A model generated the notes under the pieces. The model made no database searches and had not been told where the DNA came from. It saw nothing but the letters and a program-made list of their open reading frames with translations. From Cavia porcellus (Eukaryota; Chordata; Mammalia; Rodentia; Caviidae), in contig NW_026947485.1 of the NCBI RefSeq assembly GCF_034190915.1, positions 129,949,337-130,013,336 on the forward strand: a stretch of 64,000 nt of DNA, written 5' to 3'. The translations under genes and the position numbers were made by a program. Below are positions 11,464 through 22,610 of the stretch, one piece after another. How positions within the stretch are numbered: the first letter of the stretch is position 1; each line of letters begins with the position of its first letter.

Positions 11464-11750
11464 GGAAGAAGAAGAAGAAGAAGAAGAAGAAGAAGAAGAA
11501 GAAGAAGAAGAAGAAGAAGAAGAAGAAGAAGAAGAAGAAGAAGAAGAAGAAGAAGAAGAAGAAGAAGAAGAAGGAGAAGAAGAAGAAGGAGAAGAAGAAG
11601 AAGAAGAAGAAGAAGAAGAAGAAGAAGAAGAAGAAGAAGAAGAAGAAGAAGAAGGAGAAGGAGAAGAAGAAGAAGGAGAAGAAGAAGAAGAAGAAGAAGA
11701 AGAAGAAGAAGAAGAAGAAGAAGAAGAAGAAGAAGAAGAAGAAGAAGAAG
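11464..11750 (+). repeat. Long (GAA)n trinucleotide repeat, about 95 units
   Basis: About 287 bases of nearly pure GAA on the plus strand, broken only by GGA variants near 11573, 11588, 11654, 11660 and 11675. In the MCTP1 transcript, which is the other strand, it is UUC. GAA/TTC tracts of this length can form triplex (H-DNA) and slow polymerase. The long poly-Ser and poly-Leu open frames on the minus strand are translations of this repeat, not proteins. Copy number may be affected by assembly. Confidence 0.97.
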
Positions 11751-12439
11751 GTGGTAATGGAATGAAATAATCAAAATGTGTGATGTGCGTATACCAATAT
11801 ACCAAAGTAAACCTCATCATTCCACACCAGTAACTTGCACCAATAAAATAAGTAAATCTCAGGTCCTCAGTGTTTCAGAATTTTTACTTTGTAATTCTAA
11901 TAGAGAAGGTATTGTTCATATAAATATGCTCGATAAGAGAAAGTTAAATAACATCAAGGTTTTAGTTGAGGTTGTATGAGCTTCCAATTTATCTAAAAAC
12001 TCTCAATAAGAATAAAATGACTATTTTAAATGTGATCTATAATCAAGCAAATTGTTCATATGAGGACAAAGTTTGCATTATTACTGCTTCCGTGATGGGC
12101 GTCAAACCAAATTTGGCTATAGGTAGGTGGGGGAAAAAGCATTTTCCACCCCCTTGTAGCTTTAGAGAAAATATGTGAAGACAGAACACTTGAGACATAG
12201 TCTACAGCAGTGGGATCCTGGCACCAGCTGCAGGAGGCAGATCCCTCTCCTCAGCTCACTGGCATGGTTAAGTCCAGTATGAAGAAAGGATTCGCCGTAT
12301 TCTGGATGCAGAAATACTCTGTGGTCATCTGATGGCCCATGATTGGCAAACAGCCATGGTTTCATACTGTTATTACAATGAAAACGCAAAATTCAAAAAC
12401 ACTGACATACATTCAAGAACTCCAAAAATCTGTTCACAG

Positions 12440-12600
12440 AGAGAAGAGCCCGGAGTCAGATTCCCTTGGTTCTAGCCCTTCATTTTTCACTAATTAGCTG
12501 GATGACCTTTTCAAGGCAACTCATCCTCCTGAATTTTACTTTTCTCATCTGCAATTATGAGTTAATTGAACTAGATGAACTTTAAAGTTTCAAAAATCCC
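12440..12600 (+). repeat. MIR SINE remnant, sense
   Basis: Follows the MIR order: GGAGTCAGATTCCCTTGGTT (tRNA-related part), CTAATTAGCTGGATGACCTT (core), then CTCATCCTCCTGAATTTTAC and TTCTCATCTGCAATTATGAG. This is the familiar 'tgaccttgggcaag...cctcatctgtaaaatg' pattern with substitutions. Confidence 0.75.
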
Positions 12601-13579
12601 AAATCCCATGGTTTGTTATAAGTCTCTCCATGTTTACACTTGCTACGCCTTTCTTTACAATTCCACAAGCCAAACACCAAAAAGAAGTTTATCTTATAGA
12701 TGATGAAATAGTGTTCCTCAGATGTATTACTAAAGAAATCTGAATGTAGGGGCAAGAAGGAATCTAATCTAATCTAATCTCAATTTGTATTGCCAGGAAC
12801 ACTGGGGCCTATAAATCACCATGGGAGGAAGTATGAGAAAAGAAGTTACAGACTTTCTTCTTTTATCAAAGAATAGTTCCCATTGTATCTGCTTTATGCC
12901 GTGAGTCCCACCTGTGGTGTGAGAACTTATCCGACACATCCTAGGCACCGCCCTGGCTTCTCCTGTCAAGTCTCCTGGGCCCTAAAGCTAATGCTGTGGT
13001 TGTGCAGTTCTCCTGGGTCTTCTGTTTTCAGGAGAACATTCCTTTCCTTCACCACATGGGCTACTAATGTTCATTTAACCCAAGCATCCACCAGCTGGAG
13101 GTTTTGGCTTCTGGATGCAAAACCACACTGTGGTGATGAGATCCGGTGCCCACATCAACTGCCAAGGAAGCCAAGGAATAAACAAGTAGTCTCCTACTGG
13201 GGTAAACTGAGATCAATAGAAGGGCAATGAAAAGATCACTTCCCAATCACCTCCCCTCTCATGGCCTGTCCCAAAACCTGATTCCATTTTGCCCAACTGC
13301 CATATCCAAGTGTGGATACCAGCTGATCAATCATCTGTGTCTCTGAAACAGGAAACAATGACCAGCCTAGTAACCCACAAACTTCTGTTTCTCTGTAGTC
13401 TTCGCTGCCTGGAGATCTTTACTTCACACTCTCACCACTGGGGACTGAACCTCCCAATACATCATCAGCACCTAATTGTTGTTTCAAGTTCTATTTTAGG
13501 AAAACTTGACTAAGGCAGAAATCACTGGCCCAGTTTGTCCTTTCCAATGATGGATGTCGAGAACATGCATCTGACCATG

Positions 13580-13935
13580 TCCTTTCCCTGCTTTCTGACA
13601 TCCGTGCGATATCCTTAGACAGGCAACAGTGCCCCCTTCACCTTCAGTGATTCACCTTCAGAATCACTTGTGCTATCTGTTATCCCAGATGGCTTACACC
13701 CCTCCCCCATTGATGCTAGGCTCACTTGTTCCGGTGGGTTTAGCTGGAGCATTCCCTCTGCTTGGGATGATACATTTATCTACCTCTGCTTGACTGATTT
13801 TTATTAATTGTCATCAAAATAACCTGCAGCTGTCTCTCCCGATATCTAGAAACACCTTGGGGGCAGGGGCAATGTCTTATCTCAACACTGAGCATAAGAC
13901 CTGAATATCAGTGGTGTTTTGTAAGAATTAAAGTA
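13580..13935 (+). repeat. LINE-2 3' end remnant
   Basis: Contains CATTCCCTCTGCTTGGGATG followed about 100 bases later by CCTTGGGGGCAGGGGCAATG TCTTAT and GAGCATAAGACC. That is the spacing and wording of an L2 3' untranslated end ('ctgttccctctgcctggaa', 'cttgagggcagggaccgtgtct', 'agcacagtgcc'). It is old and incomplete. Confidence 0.55.
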
Positions 13936-14120
13936 CTTATGGACACATGGAGGTTTAGAGAGGTCAGTGGTGACTAAGATTGCACTGGCGAATAATGCCA
14001 CGTCTACATTGCTATATTGGCTGCATAGACAGCAATCTGGTTTTTTTCCCCCAACAGTTATTCATTGATTCACAAATTTTCTTTCTTTGAAAGGCCTTCA
14101 CATTGACTTACATCCTCAGC

Positions 14121-14233
14121 ACCTTTTTAATTTCTGAGATTGGGTCTTGCTAAGTTGCCTGGGCTGGAATTGAACCTGTGACCCTTCTGCCTCAGCCTTC
14201 CAGACTACCAAGAGTACAGGTGTGCCTGGCTCC
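14121..14233 (-). mobile_element. B1-family SINE, antisense
   Basis: Reads as reverse-complement B1: GAGATTGGGTCTTGCTAAGT, TGCCTGGGCTGGAATTGAAC, then TCTGCCTCAGCCTTCCAGAC and AGTACAGGTGTGCCTGGCTC. The matching sense order is B1 box A/B ('gtgcctgtaatcc', 'gaggctgaggcag', 'ttgagacc'). Only the B1 part is present, with no ID half. Confidence 0.75.
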
Positions 14234-14504
14234 ACTAATTATTAAGTACCTTTATGTCAAATCTTCTGTTATATTTGGAGAAATTAAGCCTCTTGCAAAG
14301 CTTCTGTTTTCTTGCATCTTTATTTCCCGAACAACCACAAAATAACAAAAAGTTAATTTGTATTTCCAAATACATGGCCAATGCCCTGAAGTTTTAATAG
14401 AGCTAAATTATTTATTTAAGCTTTGTGTTTCAGCTTTCCTGGTTTAGCAAACTTAAAATTTAAGGAACTAGACCTTTTTATTGTTATAAGAGCACAAAAT
14501 ACTT

Positions 14505-15320
14505 TGTTTTTTTTCAGTTCTTTATATGGTCTAGATATTAGTCTTTTGTCTGAGAAACAACAGGCTCAATTTTTTTCTACTCTTGGGTTTTGATTTCACT
14601 CTGTTACTGATTTCTTTTATTGTGCAGAAGCTTTTTAGTAAGATGGGATCCCAGTTGTCTATTCTTTGTAGTATTTCCCATGCAATCTGAGTTTTGTTCA
14701 TGAAGTGTTTGACTATACCTACATCTTCGGGAGTTCTACATACTTTCTCTTCCAGCAAATTTAATGTTTCTGTTTCAATATTTAGATCTTTGATCCATTT
14801 TGATTTTAGTTTAGTGCATGGTGACAGACATGGGTGTAGCTTTAGTCGTTGGCATGTGGAAAACCAGTTTTTCCAGCGCCATTTATTAAAGAGGCTATCT
14901 TTCTTCAAGTGAATGTTTGACTCCTTTGTCAAAGAAAAGGTGGCTGAATGTGTTTGGAGTTGTTTCTGTATCTTTTAATTTGTTTCACTGATCCTCTGTT
15001 TTTTATTTTTTATTTTTTTTTATCACAGTAGTTTTGTAGTAAAATTTCAAGTCAGTGATTGTGATGCCTCCTGCCTTGCCTTTGTTGTTCAGAACTGCCC
15101 TTACCATTCCAGGTCTCTCTTGGTTACAAATGAATTTTAGGGTTGTTTTTTTCTAATTCGGTGAGGTATGTTAGTGGTATTTTGATTTGGATTGCATTAA
15201 ATCTGTATAATAATTTTGGGAGCATGTTCATTTTCACTATGTTGCTTTTTCCTATCCAAGAGCAAGAGATATCTTTCCATTTTGTGATATCCTCTTTGAT
15301 CTCCTCAGATTCCCTAAATT
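14505..15320 (-). mobile_element. L1 ORF2 fragment, inverted half of a twin-primed L1
   Basis: The minus strand encodes the late part of L1 ORF2 in several frames broken by stops: [40 protein letters not shown], then KDSLFNKWRWKNWFSTCQRL, SKWIKDLNIETETLNLLEEK, and an end resembling SDKRLIS-YKEL. These are hallmark L1 ORF2 C-terminal segments. The piece stops just where the plus-strand L1 piece at 15325 takes over in L1 coordinates, so both belong to one insertion with an inverted 5' part. It is disabled by truncation, inversion and stops. Confidence 0.85.
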
Positions 15321-15324
15321 CAAA

Positions 15325-16320
15325 GATCCAATCCAAAAGTGGACATTTGTGAGGAATATACTTTCTCTGTTGAAGAAGTACAGATGGCAAATAAATATCT
15401 GAAAAAATATTCAGCGTAGTGGTCATTTGAGAGATGCCAATTAAAACAAATAGAGATCGTATCCCATTCTAGAAAAAAAAGACTTTTATCAAACAATAAG
15501 CCAATAATAGATGCTGGTAGGGTTATGTGGAAAAGGGAACAGTTCTCCACTGTTGGTGGGTATGTACACTGGTGGAACCACTGTGGAAATCAGTGTGGAG
15601 AGCCCTCAAAAAATTACAGCTAGAGGCTACATTTCACTTAGCTATTTCCCTTCTTGATATCCTCCCAAAATAATTAAAAATATCATACCATAGTGATATA
15701 TACACATCCATGTTCACAATAGCACGGTTTGTAATAGCCAAAGCTTGGAAATAATCCAAGTGCCCATCAATTGATGAATGAATAAAAGAGACGTGGTTTT
15801 GTTTATATAATGGAGTACTATACTCTGCCATAAAGAAGAATAAAATTGAGGTATTTATTGCTAAATGGATGCAACTCAAGATCGTATCATAAGTAAAATC
15901 AGATACATGTATAAGTATCACATTGTCTTACTGGAGTGAGAAACTGAAAATATTAATAAGAACCTAACTGTGCAAGAGACATAGTGAAATGGGAAGAAAT
16001 TGTTCAAAACGAAAGGGGAACTAGGGAGAGGGAGAGGTAAAGGAAGGAAGGAAAGAGAAAAATGAGAAAAGAGGGTAAAATGGAAACGATCTTTGTAAAT
16101 AACGAGGGGAACCACTGTGGAAGGGAATGAGAGGGGGGAAAAAGACAAATCAAGGTATATCATGTATAGGTACAAATTCCCTACAATGAATGTGATCATT
16201 GCACATACCTAACTTATACCAACATGACTATATCATATTTGCCTTACTTTGATATTGAAAAAATTACAATATCTACACCCTATTCAACTCATCAGTTAGT
16301 CAATCAATGAAACAAAAATA
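15325..16320 (+). mobile_element. L1 3' part: ORF2 end and 3' UTR
   Basis: The plus strand resumes L1 with words equivalent to 'acatacagatggccaacaaa' (AGTACAGATGGCAAATAAAT), 'ggtgggaatgtaaa' (TGTTGGTGGGTATGTACACT), 'gtggaaatcagtgtggag', 'cacaatagcaaagcttggaa' and 'tggagtactatactctgcca'. The following purine-rich stretch (about 15985-16145, with GGGAGAGGGAGAGGTAAAGG) is typical of L1 3' UTRs. ORF2 frames are broken. I could not define the 3' end or target-site duplications by eye. Confidence 0.85.
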
Positions 16321-16354
16321 TAACCAAAATAGGCTTAAAACTGAAGGAGCTTTT

Positions 16355-16465
16355 AAAATTTATTTCACAAATGAGGAAATTGAGGGTCAAAGAAATTAAG
16401 TGCTAACAAGAGCTTAAACCATATCCCCCGATGTCATATCAGAACCTGAATTTGCTTATAATTAA
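16355..16465 (-). repeat. MIR SINE remnant, antisense
   Basis: TTTCACAAATGAGGAAATTG AGGGTCAAAGAAATTAAGTG followed by CAGAACCTGAATTTG mirrors reverse-complement MIR ('ttacagatgaggaaactgag ... aagtaacttg ... gaacccaggt'). Confidence 0.6.
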
Positions 16466-16935
16466 AAGTATGCATACATTTTCTAAGAGCTGAAGGAGAA
16501 AAAACTTTAGTTTTTATGACTTTTTCTCCCCCTCCCTCCACCTTTCTATTGACCATCACTGAACCAGTGACCAGTAACATTTCTTCCCAGATAGAAGAGT
16601 CCCGTGATTAGCACTCTGTGTGTGTAGAAGAGTCCCCTGGGTACGGGAGGTAAATTTGGAAGCTAGTTGGAAGCTAGCTTCCTCTCATGATAATTAACAT
16701 TTGCACTAACACAGGTGGCCCTACCCCAGCGGGGTCTCTTGGCTCACGACTGCTTCCAGGAAGAGTAAGCAGGAATCGCAGAGGCCCTGGGTTGACAGTG
16801 CTGCCTTCTGCCTTCACTAAATTTCAGCCCCTACATGCCCTGCTAAGTGGATTTACGGATTATATCATCCAGTTTTAACTGAACTAATCCTCGCAAAATG
16901 GTCAATTGGCTTTAAAAGACCCCAGTAAAAAGAAC

Positions 16936-17064
16936 CGCGGGTTGAAGATAATGCTAATTGAACATGCACAAGTGAACTGCAGTGATAAACAAGAATCTGC
17001 CGAGCTGACACATCTTGAGCTCGGTGTCAGCCGCAGGACGGCGCAGTCAGATCTCGCGAGAATC
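16936..17064. promoter_or_regulatory. CpG patch with TCTCGCGAGA motif
   Basis: Ten CpGs lie in about 130 bases of otherwise CpG-poor intron. At 17052-17061 is the palindrome TCTCGCGAGA, a known core element of CpG-island promoters bound by BANP and also linked to Kaiso/ZBTB33. Just before it, GCTGACAC (17004-17011) and GTGTCAGC (17024-17031) form an 8-base inverted repeat around a GAGCTC palindrome. A 79-codon open frame (16906-17145, plus strand) runs through, but its product resembles no family that I know. The patch could be a remote or alternative promoter, or an enhancer. No adjacent first exon could be identified. Confidence 0.45.
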
Positions 17065-18779
17065 GAGCTGAAACAATCCAAAACCACCACCAGGAATGTT
17101 TGCAACAGAAATGCATACCGTGCCTCTGTAATGATGACATTCTAAGCATGTTTCATGCCTTAAAGTAGCATTTCATGATGTTTCTAAGCTATCATGATTA
17201 ATAAGACATTTACAAATGAGGCGAGGGAAAGGAAATAAAGAGAATGAAGATGTGTTATGTTCAAGTATCAGCTCCCATGATGAACGTAATCATTATATAT
17301 TACAAGCCTGTTCTAATACAAATAAAAGCTAAAAAAACAATAAACATAAAAATGAAGGCTTCGGAGGAGAATTGTCTAGATTTTTCTAGATTTTCTACAA
17401 GTTTTTCAAAACACAATTTTATATTGTATATATTATGTACACAATACTTTATATTGTACAATTATTATGCAATAAATTTTAGGCATTTTAAAATTTCTTA
17501 ATATGTGAGAACCACTTTACCTTAGCATAAATAACGTTATAAAATCTTATAAATCAGTATAACACGCAACTTCTTGGAATGCTTACATTTAAGATATTAA
17601 TGGGGTGGTTTTTGAATTTGTGATTGTGGTTTTACTGTTGTCTCTGATGCTGTCAAATGACGATTTCTGTCACCGTGTTTGTATCGTCTGCAGAACTGAC
17701 ACTGTTTAGTTCTCTTTGGGGAAATTCTCACCAGGGTCACATTCATGTGTGCTTCTTCAGTTCCCGGCTCACTGCCTTGAAGGTAAGTTACCCAGCCCTG
17801 TGAATAGCTCAGAAGTGCGTGGAAATCCTCTTGGAAATTCTGCCCATTCTAAAGAAATATTGCAACAAGTATAAATTATTTGAAAAAACTTTCAGAAGAA
17901 AAAAATATCAACTGATGAAAAAAGGGATTCAAATATATTTTGGGTTAAATTGAGTTTTATAAAAAGCCAAGACAAAAATTAATGACACTCTCAATTCTTC
18001 ATTTAAATACTGCTGATCTTCTGAGTGAACTATTCCAGTAATTGGTGAGAAAAATGGCAAAAATAGAATCATTTTTTAAATAAAACTCTCCCCAATTTAG
18101 AATTTCTTGGTAGCTATCTTTGTGCTTTCAAATTAATAATACAGCAAGATTGCTGTTGGTCTTATTCATACAGAAAACCAAAGATTGTTGTTTGCGTGCC
18201 ACCAATAAGAAATGTCCCAAATCAGAGCCTATAGATTGTCAAATGCTTGAAAGCTGTGACCTTCAACCCTAAAAGAATGAAGAACATTAGTTTGGTGAAG
18301 ATTCAAAGTCCAAGACTGTTTTCTTCATTTACCACCTAAACCCAAACACTTATGTGGACACCTGTAAACCCTCATTGTCTTCTCTTGGCCTTAAATACAG
18401 TCATAGATTTACTGTTAGGATCGTAGAGCAGGAAAGCATTTGTTATTCACCCAGAACTGGCCATTCAGTTTTCATTCTCATATATCATGTGATAAAAATT
18501 TTTGTGGAAATTAAGCTCTCTACTCAAGCTTACATTTGTAACTCTGTGTCATGCTGGGCAGCACCCATGCGTAAGCCCTGATAAGAAAACAAAGTCACTA
18601 GCAATTCGCCAACCTAAAATATATGGACGCCAAATCAATGCCACTTTAAAGATAAACAAGCATTTTGCACACTAATAAATAATGCTATAAATCTTTGCTA
18701 TATGGGATTGCAAATAACTCCAACTGAATAAAATTGCATGACCCAGGATTTACTTATTCTACACATTCATAAAAACAAC

Positions 18780-18970
18780 TTGTTCTCTGACAGCACTCAT
18801 TCTTGGCAATTTATCGCAGCTGTCAGTGGCCAATTTGCTCAGATTACTGCTCTGCATAAAAGTGTAACAATCATGAGGATTTATTAGCTGATTATCGTAA
18901 AGGTGGCAGTCCATCTTGCCTGCCAAATTGCAGGTGATCAGAAAGTTAAATAATTACATGCAGATTAACG
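18780..18970. promoter_or_regulatory. Possible conserved non-coding element with homeobox-type words
   Basis: A non-repetitive block with GCAGCTGTCAGTGG (E-box plus MEIS half-site), ATGCAAAT-like and TAATTA-like words (TTAAATAATTACATG), and GCAGATTAACG. The composition is balanced and differs from adjacent low-complexity DNA. This is a visual judgement only. Confidence 0.3.
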
Positions 18971-19119
18971 TTATTTCACCTTCACTTGCAATTTGTAGTT
19001 CAGCAACAGGTAAGATTTGTTGTTGAAACTTGCAGTATGGTGTGTATCACCTGAGCTGGTTTCCTGACTACCTGGCATTGTACTGAGCTCTTGAGGGCTG
19101 CAGGAGAACATGGTGAACA

Positions 19120-19260
19120 CAAGACTGAGATGGAATAAGGGTAGTTCAAGTCAGGAGATGTAGGTTTGACTCTTACATCAATCACTCCAGTGGCATTTGA
19201 GCTGAGAAATTCCTTAGCAAACTTTAGTCTTACTATTTGCATCTTCAAATAATGCAATAT
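19120..19260 (+). repeat. Probable MIR remnant, sense
   Basis: GGAGATGTAGGTTTGACTCT ... GAGCTGAGAAATTCCTTAGC AAACTTTAGTC ... TTTGCATCTTCAAATAATG follows the order of the MIR core ('ggttcgaatcc ... tgaccttgggcaagttact ... cctcatctgtaaaatg') with heavy divergence. Confidence 0.45.
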
Positions 19261-19439
19261 GAGTCACCCTTGTTACCCCCTAATATTGAGCTAATGTATA
19301 TAATAGTGTCTTACAAGTAACAAAACATTATTTCTTTCCATTAATGGTTAATTTTTTGTGTGTAAAATTTAATGAGCAAGGGAGCTTCATTTCTAGGTAT
19401 CATGAAGATGGAAGTTTGTGAAACTCTGAACACATTAAA

Positions 19440-19830
19440 TGTGCAAGGGATGTACCTCAGTGAGGGCCATATATAATAAGCCAACAGCTAAATGACATCG
19501 AATGGGGAAAACTGAACACTCTGTCTCTCTCTAAGATTTGGAATAAGATAAGGATGTCGCTTCTAACACTTATATATTCAACATAGTACTGGAATGCCTA
19601 AAGCATAACTAAGGCATAAAAAGAAACAGAAGACTACCAAATTAGAAAGGAGGCTTGCAGAGGACATGATCTTATGTGCAGAAAAATCACAAAGACCTCA
19701 CTAGAAATTATTGTTTTAATAACTAAACCAAATTTATTGCTAATTATTATTTTAATAATTAAACTAATTTTATTGCTAAGTAAATTTAGCAAAGTCACAG
19801 GATATAAAAACAACATATGAAATCAGTAAC
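19440..19830 (+). mobile_element. L1 ORF2 reverse-transcriptase fragment
   Basis: Plus-strand translation in broken frames gives NGEN-TLCLSLRFGIR-GCLL and a following LIYSTYWNA, matching the L1 RT segment around '[20 protein letters not shown]'. RGHDLMCRKITKTS then matches the segment after it. Stops and a deletion disable it. A further L1 3' piece starts near 20040, probably from the same old insertion. Confidence 0.7.
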
Positions 19831-20039
19831 ATGTATACAATAGCAAATCGTCTGAAAAAGAAAAAGCAAGAAAAAAGTCTCATTTACAATATTTATTAAA
19901 CAGCTAGGATTAAATAGATAAAGACATAAAGTTTCACTACAATAAAGACTAAACATATTGATGAAAGACAATGAAGAGGTTAAAAAAGAAATAAGTCCTG
20001 CATTCATGAATTAGAACAACTGATTTTATGAAATAAGAG

Positions 20040-20560
20040 TTTCCATTCGGTATAAATGGATAAAGAAAATGCCATGTTATGGAGTATTATTCAGCCATGA
20101 AAAGGATATGGTTTTTTTTTTTTTGTCATTTATGGTAACATAAATGCTATTGAGCTCATTATGCTAAGTGCAATAATTCAGGCACATAAAGATAAATAGT
20201 GCATAATGTAATTGGTGTATAGAATTTAATAATCTGACTTTATAGAAGTGGAAAGTAGAATAGTGTTTTAGAGAAGCTGGGAATTTTAGGAGGTGGAAAG
20301 GCTAGAGAAAATTTACTTAACAGACGCCAATTAAAGTTAGAAAGGAGAAAAAAACTGGTGTCTACGCTACTATGAATAACAGTAATAACTATATGTTTTA
20401 AAAATCCTAGTAGGGTTTTGAATGCGTTCCCTGTCTGGGATGATAAATGTTCGAGGAGATATTTTTATCTTGATTCAAACATTACACAATACATACATTG
20501 AAACATCACACTGTACCTTGCAGACATGTAATATTTTTGTATCTCAGTTAAAAATATTAT
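20040..20560 (+). mobile_element. L1 3' end (ORF2 end and 3' UTR), old family
   Basis: ATGTTATGGAGTATTATTCA GCCATGAAAAGG is the familiar L1 3' segment. Later AAACATTACACAATACATAC ATTGAAACATCACACTGTACC is typical of old mammalian L1 3' UTRs. A 12-14 base T run interrupts it at about 20112. It ends near 20560, where an ID-like SINE begins. Confidence 0.75.
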
Positions 20561-20561
20561 G

Positions 20562-20650
20562 ATAGGCCGGGAATTTAGCTCAGTGTCATAAGCGCCTGTT
20601 TAGCAAGTGTGAGCTCATAGTTTAATCCCCTATACCCCCCAAAACCTAAT
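20562..20650 (+). mobile_element. ID-like tRNA-derived SINE
   Basis: GGCCGGGAATTTAGCTCAGT GTCATAAGCGCCTG has a tRNA-type box A. GTGTGAGCTCATAGTTTAAT CCC has a degenerate box B, followed by C- and A-rich sequence. It is the same family as the copies near 24290 and 51717 and sits directly against the end of the L1 at 20040-20560. Confidence 0.75.
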
Positions 20651-20914
20651 ATTATGATAAAATCATCATGGTAAATATATAGATTACTCTCTTTGGTACA
20701 GCAATTCAGTATTTTAAAATATAAATATTCTTCACATGCTTTTGCATTTTAACTTACTGATTCTCCTCTTGAATTCACAGATCTTTCCATAATTACACTC
20801 AAAATGTGTATCTTCCACTAATTCATGCCATTGAAATTGCCATTTCTTAATTCCAGACCAGTCTTTAGAAAATAGTTATAACCTCCAGTATTAAAGCAAA
20901 AGTATTTAAATTCA

Positions 20915-22610
20915 AAGCCAGCAAATATTTATTGAACATCTGTTATGTGCTAGGTCCTTGCCTAGGTACTGAGGACACCGCCTGGACCAAACCTTTGACT
21001 CCCCTGGAGGAGCTTACGTTCTACCGAGGGACAGTCAATGGTAAAATGAGTGAGGGGCACAGCAAGGGGTTACTTCTGTGGAGAAAAACACAGCAGGGCA
21101 AAGGGAGAGAGGGCTAAGGAAAGGGATTTCATTTTTAGACAGGTTTGGCTGGATGCTGCCCTGCCGTGACACTTGTGTACTCCTGAAAAAGCTGAACAGG
21201 CCTGGCAGGCAGCTGGCCCTTGGGGTGACAGTGCTTCCGGGAGAGGGAAAGGCCCGGAGGAGACAGGGCCTGGTCTGCTCAAGGAGTAGCGCAAGGTCCA
21301 GAGCGGCTGGAAAGGCACGGCCTGGGAGCAGCAGAAGAGCGGCTGCTCTGCGGGGAGGGATAGCGGGCAGATCCTGCCCTCCAGGCTCTGTGGTGACCGT
21401 GGTCTCATCTAGATTACAACAGGAAAGAGGTGACGGGTTTTGAATAGCGAGTTAATTACTTTATGTTACTCTGGCTGCTGTCCTGGAAGCAGAGTGTCTG
21501 GATGAGAAGGATGAAGGAAGAAGTGAAAAGCAGCAGGCCTTGCTGGTGTCACATGGAATCAACCAGTGTCACTTGACACAGGTGGTGAGAGGAAGCTGCT
21601 ACTCAGGACCTTGAGGGTCCCCAGAAGGCTCACACGTGGGGGCATGGTCCTCAGCTGGTGCTGTTGGAGGTCTTCAGTCATTGGTGAGTGCCTGAAGGAC
21701 ACAGCGGCGCCCTCGCACCCTCCTCACGCCTTTTCACTTCCTGGCCACCGTGTGGGAAGCAGCTTGTGTCCATCGGCCATTGTGATGGGCTACTTCTCCT
21801 CAGGCCCAAAACCACAGGGCCCCTCGATCATGGGAGCTCCACACCGTGAGTTGAAAACTCTGCTCTTTGAAAGCTGATTTGTTGAGGTGTTTGTTATGGG
21901 GTCAAAAAACTGATCAACACGTTGATGAATTATAAATATGTTTAGAAGGGTACGTTAACACATTGCTGATGGATTTGATGAGAATGAAAGAAAGAAAGGG
22001 ATTTTTTAGAAATGCTCTAATGTTTTTTGGTGTCAGTAATAACCAAAGAAAAAGCCTGAAGGAAGAATAGAGTTGAGGGGCTGGGGTCAGAGGCCTGCCT
22101 GTGAACATGCTGACTCAGGAACAACTGCTAGACATTCAATTAGCAAGATCCAGTGTGGAGCTGGAGGTAGGAATCTGGACTCGAGAGAATCACGGTTGGT
22201 CACTGTCAAGCTACGGGTTGTGAGGAAATCACCAGAATGGGTAAACTGGCCACTGGAGCAAATATAAATGGAAAGACACCCAAGCCATGAGCTCTGAGTG
22301 TCTCCAGAACTTCTCTATGAGAGAGACACAGGAAAAATTGCAAAGTAAATCAAGAAAGAGCATTTAGTGAGATGAGAGGGAAGGAAGAAAATCTGCTGTC
22401 CTGAAAGCCAAGAGAAAAACATGCTTTGAGGTAAGGAAGCTCTCTGTCAAGTCCAGCCCTGCATCTGGGTCAGAGAAGATGAAAGTTGAAAACTGATCAT
22501 TGGATCAATGACTTAATGTTCAAGGTGACCTTGGCAGGACAAGCTTTGGTGGACTTGGAGGCAGACACCCGAAAGTGTGGGTTCCAGTGAGAATGGAAGC
22601 AGGTAATCGT
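20915..22610 (+). repeat. Long ancient interspersed repeat, family not named
   Basis: The order of recognisable words matches an abundant old mammalian repeat. AATATTTATTGAACATCTGT TATGTGCTAGG comes first, then GAGGAGCTTACGTTCTACC, TTACTCTGGCTGCTGTCCTG, GTCCTGAAAGCCAAGAGAAA and AACTGATCATTGGATCAATG with GTGACCTTGGCAGGACAAGC. The same order recurs at 58560-59200 and 60840-62420. I know the pattern but am not certain of the database family name. The segment has raised GC and several open frames (for example 21070-21443 on both strands) that are repeat-derived. Confidence 0.55.

Noticed and set aside
11356..11820. 154-codon poly-Ser and 110-codon poly-Leu open frames on the minus strand
   Set aside because: They are simple translations of the GAA trinucleotide repeat in different frames, with no flanking coding signal.
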